Of a stretch of 17,272 nt of DNA, positions 6,777-14,019 are shown one piece after another. A program made the position numbers and the translations under genes. The notes beneath the pieces were generated by a model. It did no database searches. It was given only the letters and a program-made list of their open reading frames with translations, and had not been told where the DNA came from. Every line of letters begins with the position of its first letter. Positions within the stretch are counted from its first letter, which is position 1. Source of the DNA: Verrucomicrobiaceae bacterium (lineage in GTDB: Bacteria; Verrucomicrobiota; Verrucomicrobiae; Verrucomicrobiales; Akkermansiaceae). The stretch covers positions 1-17,272 of the forward strand of contig CANBTO010000034.1 of the NCBI GenBank assembly GCA_947372405.1, in the 5' to 3' direction.

Positions 6777-7883
6777 TCAGGCGCTGTGTTGGGCATGCCA
6801 GCCGGCATAAACCTTCGGCGAGATTTCCGAAGGTTTGATTTCCGATCGGCCTCCCCAGAACACGTTCGTGTAGGAGACCGGAATGCCTACTGACTCAAGA
6901 TGGCGGTCGATGGCGGCCTTGTGCTCGAGAACGCGATCTTTCTCGGTTCCGTGCACCACTCCCATGATGTTCACATTGCCGAACTGGGGGCCGCCTTCGC
7001 GCCAGTAACAGTGGGTCATGCAGTAGTGGCGACCCACCTCGGCACCCCCTTCAATCTCGCGGCCTTTCGGAACAGCCCAATGAAACAGTCCATTGAAACG
7101 CGTCACCCGTTCGCCGGTTGCGGATGGTTTGACGTGTTCGAGAAATGTGGAAAATCTGCCGATAACCTTCTTGTGATTAAGTGTTTCGGCAACTTCATGG
7201 AATCTCTCAAGCGTGACTCCGGCAATTTTCGAACGTTCGTTCCAAGGGGTTTCGCAAATCTCATCGAGAGTGAGTTCCTCCTTCAAGGCGAGCAGGACGT
7301 TCCACTCTTCCGGAGTGAGCTCGACGGTGGCGGTGGTCATCATCACGGCGGGATCGTCGGACTTGTCGCCCGGTTCGAGGGTCTTGCGGCGGGTGTGGCC
7401 GACGCCGAGAGCGAAGACGCCGTTAGCGGGCATGAGCAGGTATTCCGTGGCTCCCGTCAGACGAAGCAGGGCTGTCGCATGGTGATCGATCGACTCGCCC
7501 ACCGGCACTTTCAGGGTCGTCCAGAGTCGGTAGCCCGAGCCGGAAACGACGCTGTCCGTCGAGCGGATGACGACATGGCCGGAAAACGGATCCTGTTTCG
7601 ACATGAAATCGAAGGCGTCGTTGAGCTTCTCTTCCGGCACCTTCCAGGCGACGAGGGCACCATGGGCGAGTTTGGTGGAGAGAAGGGTTTGGCGGACACG
7701 GCGGATGACGCCTGCCTGGACCATCGCCTTGATGCGTTCCAAGACCGTATCGAGCGGCACACCGGATTTTTCCGCGATCAGGTGGAACGGCTGGCGTTGG
7801 AATCCGGCGATCAAGTCTTCGGAAATCGCGAGAATCCGTGCGTTGACCGGATCGTTGTGTTCGACGGGAAGGGTGGTGCTCAT
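6777..7883 (-). CDS. Fused double AhbA/AhbB-like (Lrp/AsnC-type) protein
   Basis: This 368-residue protein holds two copies of the winged-helix plus AsnC-like unit. Copy 1 has a helix-turn-helix at about 18-63, then VIRRVRQTLLSTKLAHGALV and a second block with H103 and GYRLWTTLKV. Copy 2 has its HTH at about 187-243, then VIGRFSTFLEH, FNGLFHWAVP (263-272), THCYWRE with H291, and NIMGVVHG. These pairs mirror AhbA/AhbB siroheme decarboxylases and NirD/L/G/H of haem d1 synthesis, which are normally separate proteins of about 150-180 residues acting as heterodimers. Here both units are fused. No ahbC, ahbD, nir or sirohaem gene is in the window, so enzyme versus DNA-binding regulator remains open. 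No Shine-Dalgarno precedes the ATG. The next gene begins 81 bp downstream. Confidence 0.85.
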   Translation of the reverse strand: MSTTLPVEHNDPVNARILAISEDLIAGFQRQPFHLIAEKSGVPLDTVLERIKAMVQAGVIRRVRQTLLSTKLAHGALVAWKVPEEKLNDAFDFMSKQDPFSGHVVIRSTDSVVSGSGYRLWTTLKVPVGESIDHHATALLRLTGATEYLLMPANGVFALGVGHTRRKTLEPGDKSDDPAVMMTTATVELTPEEWNVLLALKEELTLDEICETPWNERSKIAGVTLERFHEVAETLNHKKVIGRFSTFLEHVKPSATGERVTRFNGLFHWAVPKGREIEGGAEVGRHYCMTHCYWREGGPQFGNVNIMGVVHGTEKDRVLEHKAAIDRHLESVGIPVSYTNVFWGGRSEIKPSEISPKVYAGWHAQHSA

Positions 7884-7955
7884 GGGAACGTTCAGGCGTG
7901 GGCTGTTGTGGCGGGAAGAGGGAGGTAAGCCAACCTGGTCCGGCGATCAAGGATT

Positions 7956-8020
7956 GGTTCCTTCGCGTCTTGTTTTGAAATCCGGCGGTATGTGGCTTCC
8001 TGATCCCATGGCGAAGGACC
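7956..8020 (-). other. Possible long-range stem in the leader of the AhbA/B-like gene
   Basis: GGTTCCTTCGC (7956-7966) can pair with GCGAAGGACC (8011-8020) as a 10-bp stem with one bulged T, enclosing 44 nt. It sits 73-137 bp upstream of the AhbA/B-like ATG in the 231-bp spacer 7884-8114. The spacer otherwise shows no gene. It might be an untranslated-leader structure or the end of the transcript of the upstream glycosidase. A chance match is also possible. Confidence 0.2.
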
Positions 8021-8114
8021 GGATGTCCAGCACATCGCAGTTTCAGACGTCTGGTTCCAACGCTTGTTGCGGCGTTCGTGCGATGAATCATGTCCATCGC
8101 GAAAACGAACGGGA

Positions 8115-8960
8115 TCACGCATCACGATAGCACTCGCCAAGGCGGGTGAGCTTGCCCGTTTCGTCGTAAAGCGCGCTTGGCCCGAGCCGCTCGCTACCGG
8201 GTAGAGTGGGAAACCATGCGTAGCGCTCCACGAAATCCAGTTTGTCGAGCTCAGGCAGCGCTGCTTCCATGAAGCGGAGCACGTCTTCTGGCTTGAATTT
8301 GTTCGTGCCGGTGATGTGCGCGTTCCAGTCCGCCACCGCGAATTCCGTGATCCAGATCGGCTTTTCATAAAGCTGGTGGATTTTCTTCATGCGCTCGATG
8401 AATGCCGTTGCGTTATCGCCGCCATAGGAATGGACGCAGACGAAATCGATCCTGAGATCTTGTTCCTTGGCGGCCTTCATGAATGAAGTCATCCATTCGC
8501 CTTCGGGATTGGCGCAGGCCGGGCTGCCAAGGCGAAGCCGGGTCTTTACAAGATGCGGCCATTTGGCGAGCGCGTCCTGGACGGTCATGTTCGCCTGGTC
8601 GCTGTGATCAGGCTCGTTGAATCCAAGCAGTTCGTCGCATCGTTCGCGTTTCGCGTTCTTTCCCGCCATGGCGATGGCGGCATCGTCTTCCCGCTTGCCC
8701 CAGATCATCGGCACGTAGGCAACGTTTCTCAATGGCCTCTGGGGAAAACCCGAAGTCCAAGAATACGTCCACTTGCAATTGAGATCCTTGAGTTTCTGGT
8801 CCCAGTTGGGTGATTTGAGTCCAAGTCCAATACCCTTTTTGGCTGAGCCCGCAGAGTTTTTTCCTGAACTTTTCTTTGTCGGTCCTGCCAGAAGAGAAGA
8901 TGTCGCTTGCATCGACAGCGTTGCCATCAGCGAAAGTCGGAGCAGATCACGGCGGTTCAT
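8115..8960 (-). CDS. Secreted GH128-like glycoside hydrolase
   Basis: This predicted glycosidase of 281 residues has the glycosyl-hydrolase catalytic-core fold of family GH128, whose known members act on beta-1,3-glucans. Conserved blocks are LLGFNEPDHSDQANMTV (111-127) with likely acid/base E116, RLGSPACANPEGEWMTSFM (143-161), IDFVCVHSYGG (171-181), PIWITEFAVADW (201-212) with likely nucleophile E206, and FVERYAWFPTLPG near 243-255. The N-terminus MNRRDLLRLSLMATLSM has a twin Arg and a hydrophobic stretch, suggesting Tat-type or Sec export. A Lys/Ser-rich linker follows (28-42). The ATG at 8960 was chosen over an upstream TTG (8996) because it places this signal first. The substrate is not established. 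It has no obvious partner on either side. Confidence 0.88.
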   Translation of the reverse strand: MNRRDLLRLSLMATLSMQATSSLLAGPTKKSSGKNSAGSAKKGIGLGLKSPNWDQKLKDLNCKWTYSWTSGFPQRPLRNVAYVPMIWGKREDDAAIAMAGKNAKRERCDELLGFNEPDHSDQANMTVQDALAKWPHLVKTRLRLGSPACANPEGEWMTSFMKAAKEQDLRIDFVCVHSYGGDNATAFIERMKKIHQLYEKPIWITEFAVADWNAHITGTNKFKPEDVLRFMEAALPELDKLDFVERYAWFPTLPGSERLGPSALYDETGKLTRLGECYRDA

Positions 8961-9053
8961 GGCACTGGGTTTTATGTCATGGCAGGATACCGTCAAACCA
9001 TTAGATGCCGGGATCTCACGGGTCTGGGTTCTCCATGGCGCGGACGGGTTGGG

Positions 9054-10214
9054 TCAGTGATCCGTGGACTTGTCGGTGGACGGCTCTTTGGAGTTGGAGC
9101 GGACGAGCGGTTCCACGCCTGGATCATCCACGGAATACCAATGGCATGCGATGAGTTTGGAAATCTCAAACCTGCGTTCCATGTTCACCTCGGTGCGCCG
9201 GATTTTGGCACGCACACGGATCATGCCTTCGGGATCAATGTTGGAGGTGGTCGAACCGAACACCTTCTTTTTCTCGCGTGCGAGTTTGAACGCGGCATCC
9301 AGGAGCTGGCCATCCCTGGTGTTGCGTGACACAAGAAACTCCGGGGACTGGAATCCGGCATCGCTCGGGTTGCCGAATCTTGGCGAGTAAAGCACGATAC
9401 TGATGCTTTCGGCGGTTTTCCGGTCCTCTGCCAGACGCTCGCGGGCAAGGAGCCGGAATTCGCCTTCCTCGATACCGGTGCCTGCCAGAAAGAGCGCCCA
9501 AGGATAATCGCTGTAACGGGCGAAATGATCCCAATCGAGTTTCCATTCTCCGTTTTCCAGACGGAAGACGGCGTCAATCCTGCGGCCGTCCTTCACCGTC
9601 CAGATCGATTCCAGTTCTTTGCCACCCGGAATGTCCAGCACCGCATGCTCGGTAAAGGTCAGGTTCGCGGGATCAATGCCGACGATGGGATTGAGTCCGT
9701 AGAATCTCGCCATCCGTGATGCGGTTGTGACCGGTTGCAGGACGAACTGGTTGCGGGCTTCCGGTGTGCCTGCGGATAGGAACCCCGAAAGCGCATTGGC
9801 GCATTCCTGCCATGCGTCGTTGTAAACGACCTGTTCCTCGTTGGAGCTTTCCTTGATGTTTTTCGGCGGAGCTGCTTGTTCGGCGATTTTATTCTCAGGG
9901 AAGTAATGCCGGGCTCCCATGACGATGACGGCGAGAACGAACAACCAGGCGCAGGCGAGTTTCAGCATCAGGTGCTTGGGTCTGCGTTTTCGGAAGGTGT
10001 GCCTGCCGCTGTTTCTTGAATCGTCGGATCGTTCCCTGTCGGCGGGTGTTTCCGACCCGGTTGGCAGCGGTGCCGCTGATGGGGCTTCCATCAGTCCCAG
10101 GCTGGGATCAAATCCGCAATTCGAGCACAGTCGGTTGTCCACGTCACCGGGGAAGGACTGGAACAAAGTCCCGCAGCGTCCACAATGGAACCAGAAGATG
10201 TTTTGGGAACTCAC
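9054..10214 (-). CDS. Zinc-ribbon, single-pass membrane protein of unknown function
   Basis: This 386-residue protein starts with a four-Cys zinc ribbon (C11-x2-C14 and C30-x2-C33, CGRC and CSNC). It then has a Pro/Ser/Asp-rich low-complexity linker, a basic patch RKRRPKH (75-81), one transmembrane helix at about 83-101, and a C-terminal domain of about 250 residues containing NGEWKLDWDHFARYSDYPWA. The ribbon should face the cytoplasm and the large domain the outside. The start is GTG: an in-frame stop lies six codons upstream and no other start codon intervenes. It begins 10 bp after the stop of the preceding membrane protein, to which its outer domain looks distantly related (FxA followed by LDW, then matching C-terminal strands). 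I know no function for it. It may be a scaffold or sensor. Confidence 0.85.
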   Translation of the reverse strand: MSSQNIFWFHCGRCGTLFQSFPGDVDNRLCSNCGFDPSLGLMEAPSAAPLPTGSETPADRERSDDSRNSGRHTFRKRRPKHLMLKLACAWLFVLAVIVMGARHYFPENKIAEQAAPPKNIKESSNEEQVVYNDAWQECANALSGFLSAGTPEARNQFVLQPVTTASRMARFYGLNPIVGIDPANLTFTEHAVLDIPGGKELESIWTVKDGRRIDAVFRLENGEWKLDWDHFARYSDYPWALFLAGTGIEEGEFRLLARERLAEDRKTAESISIVLYSPRFGNPSDAGFQSPEFLVSRNTRDGQLLDAAFKLAREKKKVFGSTTSNIDPEGMIRVRAKIRRTEVNMERRFEISKLIACHWYSVDDPGVEPLVRSNSKEPSTDKSTDH

Positions 10215-10224
10215 TGGGTGTTTT

Positions 10225-11436
10225 CTATTTCAGGTTGATCCATTCGGCGTGTAAAATTTCATCTATCAGCCATTGGTTGGGTAGGGATCCCGCAGGTGCG
10301 TGTTGGAGGCGGAGCGTGACTTTTTTGGGAGCCGTGTCGCTCTCGAGGATCTCGCCATGAAAGATCAGCCGTGCCAACGCGGCGTCGGACGGCTGATCCC
10401 GGCGCGTGTAACACCAAACGGTCTTTTCGTTGTCGGGTGAAACAAGCTGGAAGCTATGAAATCCGGCCTCTGGAAAGACATTGGTGTAAAAATCCGCCGG
10501 GAGGATGCTGCCGCGGATTTCAGCGGGGTTTCCCTTGTTGGTCTCCAACTCGGCGAAGGTTGCGGTGCCGTAGCCGGTGGTGGCTTTCCAATCGAGCCGC
10601 AGTCGGTTTTTCGAAAGGATCATGTAGGCGCAGAATTTGGTGAAACCTGGCAGCGAGCCTTCCAGAACTGCAAACGGGTGCTCGTCCCCGCTTGAGACGC
10701 TCCAGCGGACATTGGCCGGCGGGGTCCAGTCACTTGGAGCCATGGCCGAATGGTGGCTCGCCAGAATGATGGGCTCGAGTGACTTCGAGTCCCGGACGAG
10801 CGGCAGGATGTCATGCGGCAGCCTGGCGGTGGCGTAGGCGCGGAATATCTGCTCGGCTTCCGTCTGACGGGCCAGCAGCTCGTTGGATGCCTCGATCCCA
10901 TCGACTTTTTCCTCGGGATCCATCACCAGGCCTATGGCGCCGGGGTTCGACGCATTGCTTCGGTTGATCCTCGGCAGAAGCATCACCGCGGATATGATCA
11001 GGATGCCTATTCCCGCGCTGATTCCGAGAATCCAGCGCATGGAATGTTTGTTTGCCCGGCCCCACTCGACACCAACATCCACCTTCGGACGTGTCAGCGA
11101 ATATCCGGCGGGCAATTCATGGAGAACCGCCTGTCGTGGCATTTTGACCACGGATGGCTCCACGGGATCCAGGCGGATCACGTTTGCCGCAAGTTCATGC
11201 ACCTCAAGCTGGTGTTCGGTGTTTCCGATGGCGCGGGCCTGCACTTTGGACTCGATGCGCAATCCCTCCGGAGCATCTTCCTCACTCCCGTCTGGAACGG
11301 TTTCGTTCTTCGTGCGTTTGGGTGGAAGGATGGCCGGTGCCTTGATTGTGGAGGAAAGCCCCTCGACGTCGCCCCACTCGTCATCCGGAGTCGCCTCGGG
11401 AGCGTGGTTGTGGGGATCGGAAAGAATGGATGACAT
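10225..11436 (-). CDS. Single-pass membrane protein, diverged paralog of the zinc-ribbon protein
   Basis: This 403-residue protein of unknown function starts at ATG 11436 (a TTG three codons upstream is less likely). The first 130 residues are acidic and Pro-rich, with no Cys ribbon. One helix at about 134-154 (WILGISAGIGILIISAVMLL) anchors it. The outer domain contains FCAYMILSKNRLRLDWKATTGY and ends with VTLRLQHAPAG, NQWLIDEILHAEWINL. The order of features (helix, about 60-residue helical stretch, F-x-A strand, LDW, final strands with W) parallels the next gene, which begins 10 bp downstream, so duplication followed by divergence is likely (inference from hand comparison). An association of the two products in the membrane is plausible but not shown. 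Confidence 0.82.
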   Translation of the reverse strand: MSSILSDPHNHAPEATPDDEWGDVEGLSSTIKAPAILPPKRTKNETVPDGSEEDAPEGLRIESKVQARAIGNTEHQLEVHELAANVIRLDPVEPSVVKMPRQAVLHELPAGYSLTRPKVDVGVEWGRANKHSMRWILGISAGIGILIISAVMLLPRINRSNASNPGAIGLVMDPEEKVDGIEASNELLARQTEAEQIFRAYATARLPHDILPLVRDSKSLEPIILASHHSAMAPSDWTPPANVRWSVSSGDEHPFAVLEGSLPGFTKFCAYMILSKNRLRLDWKATTGYGTATFAELETNKGNPAEIRGSILPADFYTNVFPEAGFHSFQLVSPDNEKTVWCYTRRDQPSDAALARLIFHGEILESDTAPKKVTLRLQHAPAGSLPNQWLIDEILHAEWINLK

Positions 11437-11619
11437 CGTTCGCAACGGGACTGGCCAAGAATGCCGCCGAATTGGCGGGCATGCAAGCGGGTTCAGGCAA
11501 ATTGGGCGCGTGGATCACGCCATGAGCACCGCTTTCCATTACGCGAACGTGTAGTGGCCGTGCTTCGAATGAGGGTTGCGTGGTCCGCATGCGGAGGGTT
11601 TGATATGGCCTCCCCCTGA
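11437..11619. promoter_or_regulatory. Divergent intergenic promoter region
   Basis: This 183-bp spacer lies between the two blocks of opposite transcription, so it must hold promoters for the leftward membrane-protein genes and the rightward MBOAT gene. I see no strong TTGACA/TATAAT pair. A weak rightward candidate is TTGCGT with GATAT after a long spacer, near 11577-11605. Small inverted repeats are present: CCGCC-GAATT-GGCGG (11464-11478) and the palindrome at 11584-11595. No small gene is supported here. Confidence 0.5.
11584..11595. promoter_or_regulatory. 12-bp perfect palindrome before the MBOAT gene
   Basis: TCCGCATGCGGA reads the same on both strands and ends 24 bp before the MBOAT ATG. 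Such a site could be an operator, but a 12-bp palindrome can also arise by chance in GC-rich DNA. Confidence 0.25.
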
Positions 11620-13092
11620 ATGCTTTTCAACTCGGTTCAGTTCCTCGTCCTGCTGGCGGTCGCGCTGGTATTGTACTATCTCCCCTTTGCCGGTAAACGC
11701 GCCAAGGTCTGGCAGATCGCGGTCCTGCTTTCGGCCAGCGCCGTGTTCTACGCATGGGAGAACCCAAGGCTTCTTCTCCTGCTGGGCACCTCCTGCCTTT
11801 TCAACGCCCTGGCGGTGGAGCGGATCATCACCCACCAGCGGGCGGCATCACGGGCCGCCAGCGTCTGGCTCGTCTGCGCGGTGTTCGTGAACCTCGCCCT
11901 GCTCGCGTTCTTCAAATACGCGGGCATCCTGCTTGGGCTGCTGCCATCCGGCATGATCGATGAATCCACGGTCCGCTGGATCCGGTCGATCCCGCTGCCC
12001 ATTGGTATCTCGTTCTATACCTTCCATGCGTTGAGCCTGCTGGTGGACGTGCATCGCCGCCAGGTCAGCGAGGAAACGCGCACCCGTCTCGGCAAGAGGG
12101 GTGCCGGCCGCGCGTCATCGCTGGGGGACCTCTCGCTCTACATCATCTTTTTTCCGCAGCTTGTCGCCGGCCCGATCGTCAAGGCCCGCAATTTCATCGA
12201 CCAGATCCGCGCGAAACTTTGGAGTGAAATCCCCTGGCCGCAGGTACGCCGCTGCCTTGTCGGCGGGTATTTCCTCAAGATCTTCGTGGCGGACAATCTC
12301 GCGGAGCAGACCGCCATGCTCACCATCGGCATCAAGTCCCTGGAAACCGCCGGTCCGGTGCAGTTGATGGCCATGTTATATGCCTACGGCTTCCAGATCT
12401 TCGCGGACTTCGCGGGTTACTCGCTCATCGCCATCGGGCTGGGCCTGATGTTCGGCTACCGCCTGCCGGAAAACTTCGACTTCCCCTACATCTCCCGCAG
12501 CATCACCGAATTCTGGCGGCGCTGGCACCTTTCTCTATCAGCCTGGTTGCGGGACTATCTCTACATTCCGTTAGGTGGGAACCGCAAGGGTTCGGCCCGC
12601 ACTTATGTGAACCTGTTTCTCGTGATGTTTCTTGGCGGCCTGTGGCACGGCGCGGAGTGGAAGTTCGCGCTCTGGGGCACGCTTCACGGCGTGTTTCTGG
12701 CGGCGGAGCGTTTTCTCGTCCGCAGGCGCGGGAAACTCACGGATGAACCCACATCTATGCTCCATGGTTTGCTCGGCTGGTTCTATACCTTTCATGCCGT
12801 GACCTTCCTCTGGCTCACCTTCCTCATGCCGGACATGGCGCACATCGCCGCGTTCTTCAAAGGCCTCGCCTGCGGCAAATGGGAGCTGCCGGGCCAGCCG
12901 CTCTTCGCTCTGTGCGTTTATGGCGGAGCCGCGATGCTCTATCATGCCTGGGGTTTGCTCAAGGAGCGCCTGCCGGACCAAGCGGCGTGGTTCCGTCATC
13001 CGCTCGCGGAAGGCGCGCTGCACGCGATGATGGTCTTCCTCGTTGTCACCAATCCCGGCGCACCGCGCGGATTCATCTACTTCCAGTTCTAA
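11620..13092 (+). CDS. MBOAT-family O-acyltransferase (AlgI-like)
   Basis: This integral membrane protein of 490 residues has about ten hydrophobic segments. The diagnostic MBOAT blocks are PIGISFYTFHALSLLVDV (127-144), FFPQLVAGPIVKARNF (177-192), EFWRRWHLSLSAWLRDYLYI (297-316) and MFLGGLWHGAEWKFALWGTL (336-355), with catalytic-type His at 303 and 343. Length and motifs match the AlgI/DltB group that moves acyl groups, usually acetyl, across the membrane onto polysaccharides, teichoic acid or other envelope glycans. The acceptor here is unknown. The gene starts the rightward block. An SGNH-hydrolase-like gene follows after 10 bp, the usual partner type for completing transfer in the periplasm. 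There is no Shine-Dalgarno before the ATG. Confidence 0.95.
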   Translation: MLFNSVQFLVLLAVALVLYYLPFAGKRAKVWQIAVLLSASAVFYAWENPRLLLLLGTSCLFNALAVERIITHQRAASRAASVWLVCAVFVNLALLAFFKYAGILLGLLPSGMIDESTVRWIRSIPLPIGISFYTFHALSLLVDVHRRQVSEETRTRLGKRGAGRASSLGDLSLYIIFFPQLVAGPIVKARNFIDQIRAKLWSEIPWPQVRRCLVGGYFLKIFVADNLAEQTAMLTIGIKSLETAGPVQLMAMLYAYGFQIFADFAGYSLIAIGLGLMFGYRLPENFDFPYISRSITEFWRRWHLSLSAWLRDYLYIPLGGNRKGSARTYVNLFLVMFLGGLWHGAEWKFALWGTLHGVFLAAERFLVRRRGKLTDEPTSMLHGLLGWFYTFHAVTFLWLTFLMPDMAHIAAFFKGLACGKWELPGQPLFALCVYGGAAMLYHAWGLLKERLPDQAAWFRHPLAEGALHAMMVFLVVTNPGAPRGFIYFQF

Positions 13093-13102
13093 CACCAACG
13101 AA

Positions 13103-13945
13103 ATGTCCACCTACTCCGTCGCGTTCGTCATCGTCCTCTCCGCCTGTTTCGGAGCGCAGACGCTCGCGCTGCGCAACTCCGGCGGAAAGACCGTGAAGAG
13201 CGAGTCCAACTACTTCTCCTCGATCGCCCGCCTTCAGACCGAAACCCGCGACTACCCGCGCGTCATGCTTCTCGGTTCCTCGATGACCGCCCGTCTCGCC
13301 GACCGCGCGGGACGGGTGAGGGGAGTCGCCAATCTCGGCTGTGATGGCGGCAGCGCGGTGGTCACGCTTCGCGCCATGGACCGCGGCCTTCTGCCCGTCG
13401 CTCCGGTGCTGGTCATCGAGGCGAACTCGCTGGCCTTCGAACTCGAAGGGCGCGGAAAGGAAATTTCGAAGGCCATCGACTCGGATTGGTTCAGGCTGGG
13501 ATCGGATTTTCCTAACATCAGCGCCACCGCGAGACCCACCGCATTCGGGTACTCGTGGCTGATGGCACGCAAATCCACATCAGGTCCTGTTTCTCCAGAC
13601 TGTCTCCCTCTTTCATCGAAACCGTCGGTTCTCGATCCGTCCGGCGAGCCCCGTTTGGATGCCGAGGCTTCCAGGTTGGTGGATGAACTCGTCGGCATAC
13701 TTCAGCGCATGAAAGCCAAGGGCGGGCATGTCTTCATCGTGATGTTGCCGCCCGGAGCGGGAAACGCGGATTCCGTGCAATCCAAACTGCCGCGCGCTCT
13801 CGCATGCCGGTCCGGCGTGTCGTGGTGGGATCTCAACGATGGCCTGCCGCCCGGTGAGGTCGGATTCACCGACGGACTCCACCTCGATGCCGCCAGCGCG
13901 CAGAAGGTGCTCAACACCCTGATTCGTGTACTGGATATCCGATGA
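13103..13945 (+). CDS. SGNH-hydrolase-like partner of the MBOAT protein
   Basis: This 280-residue protein has an N-terminal hydrophobic stretch (TYSVAFVIVLSACFGAQTLA), so it is exported or anchored. The SGNH-type blocks are visible by eye: VMLLGSSMTARL (54-65) with the probable nucleophile Ser in GSS where GDS is usual, NLGCDGG (77-83), IEANS (105-109), and FTDGLHLD (255-262) carrying D257-x2-H260 as the catalytic pair. By analogy with AlgX/AlgJ and PatB-type partners it probably receives an acyl group from the MBOAT protein and passes it to, or removes it from, a glycan. The ATG at 13103 was chosen because earlier in-frame codons overlap the MBOAT gene and lack a signal-like sequence. hisD starts 74 bp downstream. 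Confidence 0.82.
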   Translation: MSTYSVAFVIVLSACFGAQTLALRNSGGKTVKSESNYFSSIARLQTETRDYPRVMLLGSSMTARLADRAGRVRGVANLGCDGGSAVVTLRAMDRGLLPVAPVLVIEANSLAFELEGRGKEISKAIDSDWFRLGSDFPNISATARPTAFGYSWLMARKSTSGPVSPDCLPLSSKPSVLDPSGEPRLDAEASRLVDELVGILQRMKAKGGHVFIVMLPPGAGNADSVQSKLPRALACRSGVSWWDLNDGLPPGEVGFTDGLHLDAASAQKVLNTLIRVLDIR

Positions 13946-14019
13946 TTTCGGCTGCCAGGGCCCGGATCATGCTTGGCGAACGGTGCTTGCGCGTCCATTC
14001 TCCCCCGCCGTCACATCGT

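Noticed and set aside
6900..7928. Long plus-strand frame of 342 codons
   Set aside because: It is antisense to the AhbA/B-like gene and has no recognisable domain.
7423..8118. Minus-strand frame covering the spacer upstream of the AhbA/B-like gene
   Set aside because: It overlaps the AhbA/B-like gene in another frame and shows no family features.
8961..8996. TTG start extending the GH128 protein by 12 residues
   Set aside because: It would place a polar segment ahead of the twin-Arg signal. The ATG at 8960 gives a normal export signal.
13942..14019. N-terminal extension of hisD from an upstream ATG
   Set aside because: The extra 26 residues are unlike the family N-terminus. The ATG at 14020 gives the standard length.
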